From assembly GCA_019237115.1 (NCBI GenBank), contig JAFAHS010000039.1, forward strand, positions 1-61,176: a DNA stretch of 61,176 bases, given 5' to 3'. Positions 60,071 to 61,176 of the stretch are shown piece after piece. Position 1 is the first letter of the stretch. Each line of letters starts with the position of its first letter. Source of the DNA: Deltaproteobacteria bacterium (lineage in GTDB: Bacteria; Desulfobacterota; Binatia; Binatales; Binataceae). Both the position numbers and the translations under genes were made by a program. Under the pieces are notes generated by a model, which saw only the letters and a list, made by a program, of their open reading frames with translations, was not told the origin of the DNA and ran no database searches.

Positions 60071-60545
60071 CGCACTCGCTCAAATGGTTCTAGACCTTCC
60101 AAGGGGCTAATCACCGTCTTCGCCCCGTTTCGCTGGCCAACTGAGGAGCGGATTTTACAGAGGTTGCGGAAAACCTTACCCATCGGGGAAGATTAGACAG
60201 GCACGAGTGTGGCCATTTCAGCTTTGAAGAAGTTGTTTGTTCTTTGAATGCGTGGCGATCCGAACGGCGTTGGCATGACTTGCATCTCGGGCCGCCCACG
60301 TTTTGGGTCGTTGAAACAGCAGGGTTTTTCTTGGGGTAGAGAAGCAGTGTGAATCATTTGTCTGCAGGATGCGGCGTGTGATCGCTGGGGACCTTCGGTG
60401 AGATTTGCACACTCGTACGCGGCTAATCGTTGCGCCGCATTTGCCGTGCGAGGCCCGAAAAATTAAGAGACCTGTCGTGCGAAACTGACGTATACTGATT
60501 GTGCCTATCAAAAAAGCGGGAGCGGAGGCTCCGGGTATCACTGGA
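60071..60545. other. Divergent intergenic region, FkbH-like / NtrC
   Basis: No gene recognised. TATACT at 60491-60496 is a fair -10 box about 50 bp before the NtrC start, though no good -35 is at the right distance. GTTGGCATGACTTGCAT near 60271 looks sigma-54-like but has 8 instead of 10 bases between GG and GC. Confidence 0.4.
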
Positions 60546-61176
60546 ATGTCGGCGAAACGGATACTCGTGGTCGAGGACGATCTGTCCACACGAGAGGCTT
60601 GGCGAGAACTGATCATATCATGGGGCTTCGAGGTAGGCGTCGCGGAAGATGGCGTGCGCGCGCTTACTCTGATCTCATCTTATGATCCGGACATCATGCT
60701 TCTTGACCTCCGCTTGCCACGCAAGGACGGTCTCGCCGTATTGCGCGAACTGCGCGAGCGAGGAATCGAAGTACCGACCATCGTAATTTCCGGGGAGGGG
60801 GAGATTCCGGACGCGGTCGGCGCGATCAAACTCGGTGCGTATGAGTACCTTTGCAAGCCCGTTGATATCGCGCTGCTGAAGCATCTAATTGGCAACCTGA
60901 TCGCCCATCTTTCCGTCAGTCGGGAAAACGAACTCCTGCGCCGCCGGCTTATCAGGGCGGGCGCGCTCGGGGAACTGGTTGGAAATTCCGCCGCGATGAA
61001 GCGCGTGATGGCTTTGATCGAGCAGGTAGCTCCCACCTCCGCGTCGGTCCTCATCCTGGGTGAAAGCGGTACCGGCAAGGAAATCGTTGCGCGGACCATA
61101 CATAACCGCTCGACCCGCGCTAACCGGCCCTACGTCGCGATCAATTGCGCGGCGCTCCCCGATACCCTCATGGAAA
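60546..61176 (+). CDS. Sigma-54-dependent response regulator (NtrC family), cut by window end
   Basis: 210 codons are visible from ATG 60546 (MSAKRILVVEDDLSTREAW). The receiver is complete (phosphoacceptor in IMLLDLRLPRKDG, Lys in YLCKPVD), and the AAA+ domain starts with LILGESGTGKEIVARTIHN, ending at YVAINCAALPDTLME. An in-frame GTG at 60501 is possible but lacks a ribosome site. It is similar in sequence to the regulator at 38426. Beside a polysaccharide region with -24/-12 promoters it is the likely local activator, as PrsR is in PEP-CTERM/EPS loci. Confidence 0.92.
   Translation, partial: MSAKRILVVEDDLSTREAWRELIISWGFEVGVAEDGVRALTLISSYDPDIMLLDLRLPRKDGLAVLRELRERGIEVPTIVISGEGEIPDAVGAIKLGAYEYLCKPVDIALLKHLIGNLIAHLSVSRENELLRRRLIRAGALGELVGNSAAMKRVMALIEQVAPTSASVLILGESGTGKEIVARTIHNRSTRANRPYVAINCAALPDTLME

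Noticed and set aside
60271..60287. Sigma-54-like GTTGGCATGACTTGCAT upstream of the NtrC gene
   Set aside because: Only 8 bp between GG and GC, so polymerase with sigma-54 would not be expected to use it.
1..61176. CRISPR arrays, insertion sequences and rRNA genes
   Set aside because: No regularly spaced repeats, no transposase frame with terminal inverted repeats and no rRNA-like conserved stretch was seen in the window. A small or degenerate element could still be missed by eye.

Overview
The window is a GC-rich (roughly 60%) stretch from a Gram-negative bacterium, most likely an uncultured, delta-proteobacterium-like soil or aquatic lineage. Binatota (Desulfobacterota_B) would fit: a box-type benzoyl-CoA pathway, a Baeyer-Villiger-type monooxygenase, ferritin-like oxygenases, and a zinc-ribbon cyclase joined to an ATPase and TPR-like repeats. 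That assignment is inference. An LpxH-like hydrolase and an OmpA lipoprotein point to an outer membrane. Both ends cut through genes.

Layout. 1-9.5 kb: a cut-off OmpR-type winged-helix regulator, divergent from a frameshifted cupredoxin gene across tandem 11-bp repeats; then a glutathione transferase, the cyclase, a DUF924 protein and the flavin monooxygenase. 9.5-14.8 kb: a tRNA-Leu fragment, a frameshifted secreted protein, a sensor kinase, a broken sulfotransferase gene, a receiver-only regulator and a TFIIB-type zinc protein. 14.9-21.2 kb: a SurA/DsbA-like thiol protein, then an apparent operon of an SCP2-like protein, a ferritin-like diiron protein with all six expected ligands and a paralogue that has lost five of them, then an ABC exporter. 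21.4-29 kb: a purine permease, polyphosphate glucokinase, and boxR-boxC-boxB with a LysR gene. BoxR-operator-like palindromes lie at both box promoters. 29.4-41.4 kb: a coupled LpxH-like/MGDG-synthase-like pair, a RepB-type primase with SSB (plasmid-like replication genes), an OmpA lipoprotein, PncC, a BON protein, a kinase/NtrC pair, and a run of small membrane proteins. 41.7-48.6 kb: the trehalose operon treX-treY-treZ, preceded by a BON gene. 49.1-61.2 kb: a surface-polysaccharide accessory region (O-antigen ligase, deacetylase, FemAB-like transferase, three methyltransferase-fold proteins, FkbH-like protein), with two transglycosylase-like paralogues (one broken), a decayed glycosyltransferase, sigma-54-like promoters and a cut-off NtrC activator.

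The most interesting system is the active/inactive diiron pair at 16.1-18.8 kb. Its architecture (a catalytic subunit plus a metal-less paralogue) recalls PaaA/PaaC and bacterial multicomponent monooxygenases, but the sequences match neither family that I can recognise, and the SCP2-like partner suggests a bulky hydrophobic or CoA-linked substrate. A second theme is gene breakage: at least six loci carry single-base frameshifts, several of them in homopolymers, while very long genes nearby are intact. Each break needs read-level checking before it is called decay.
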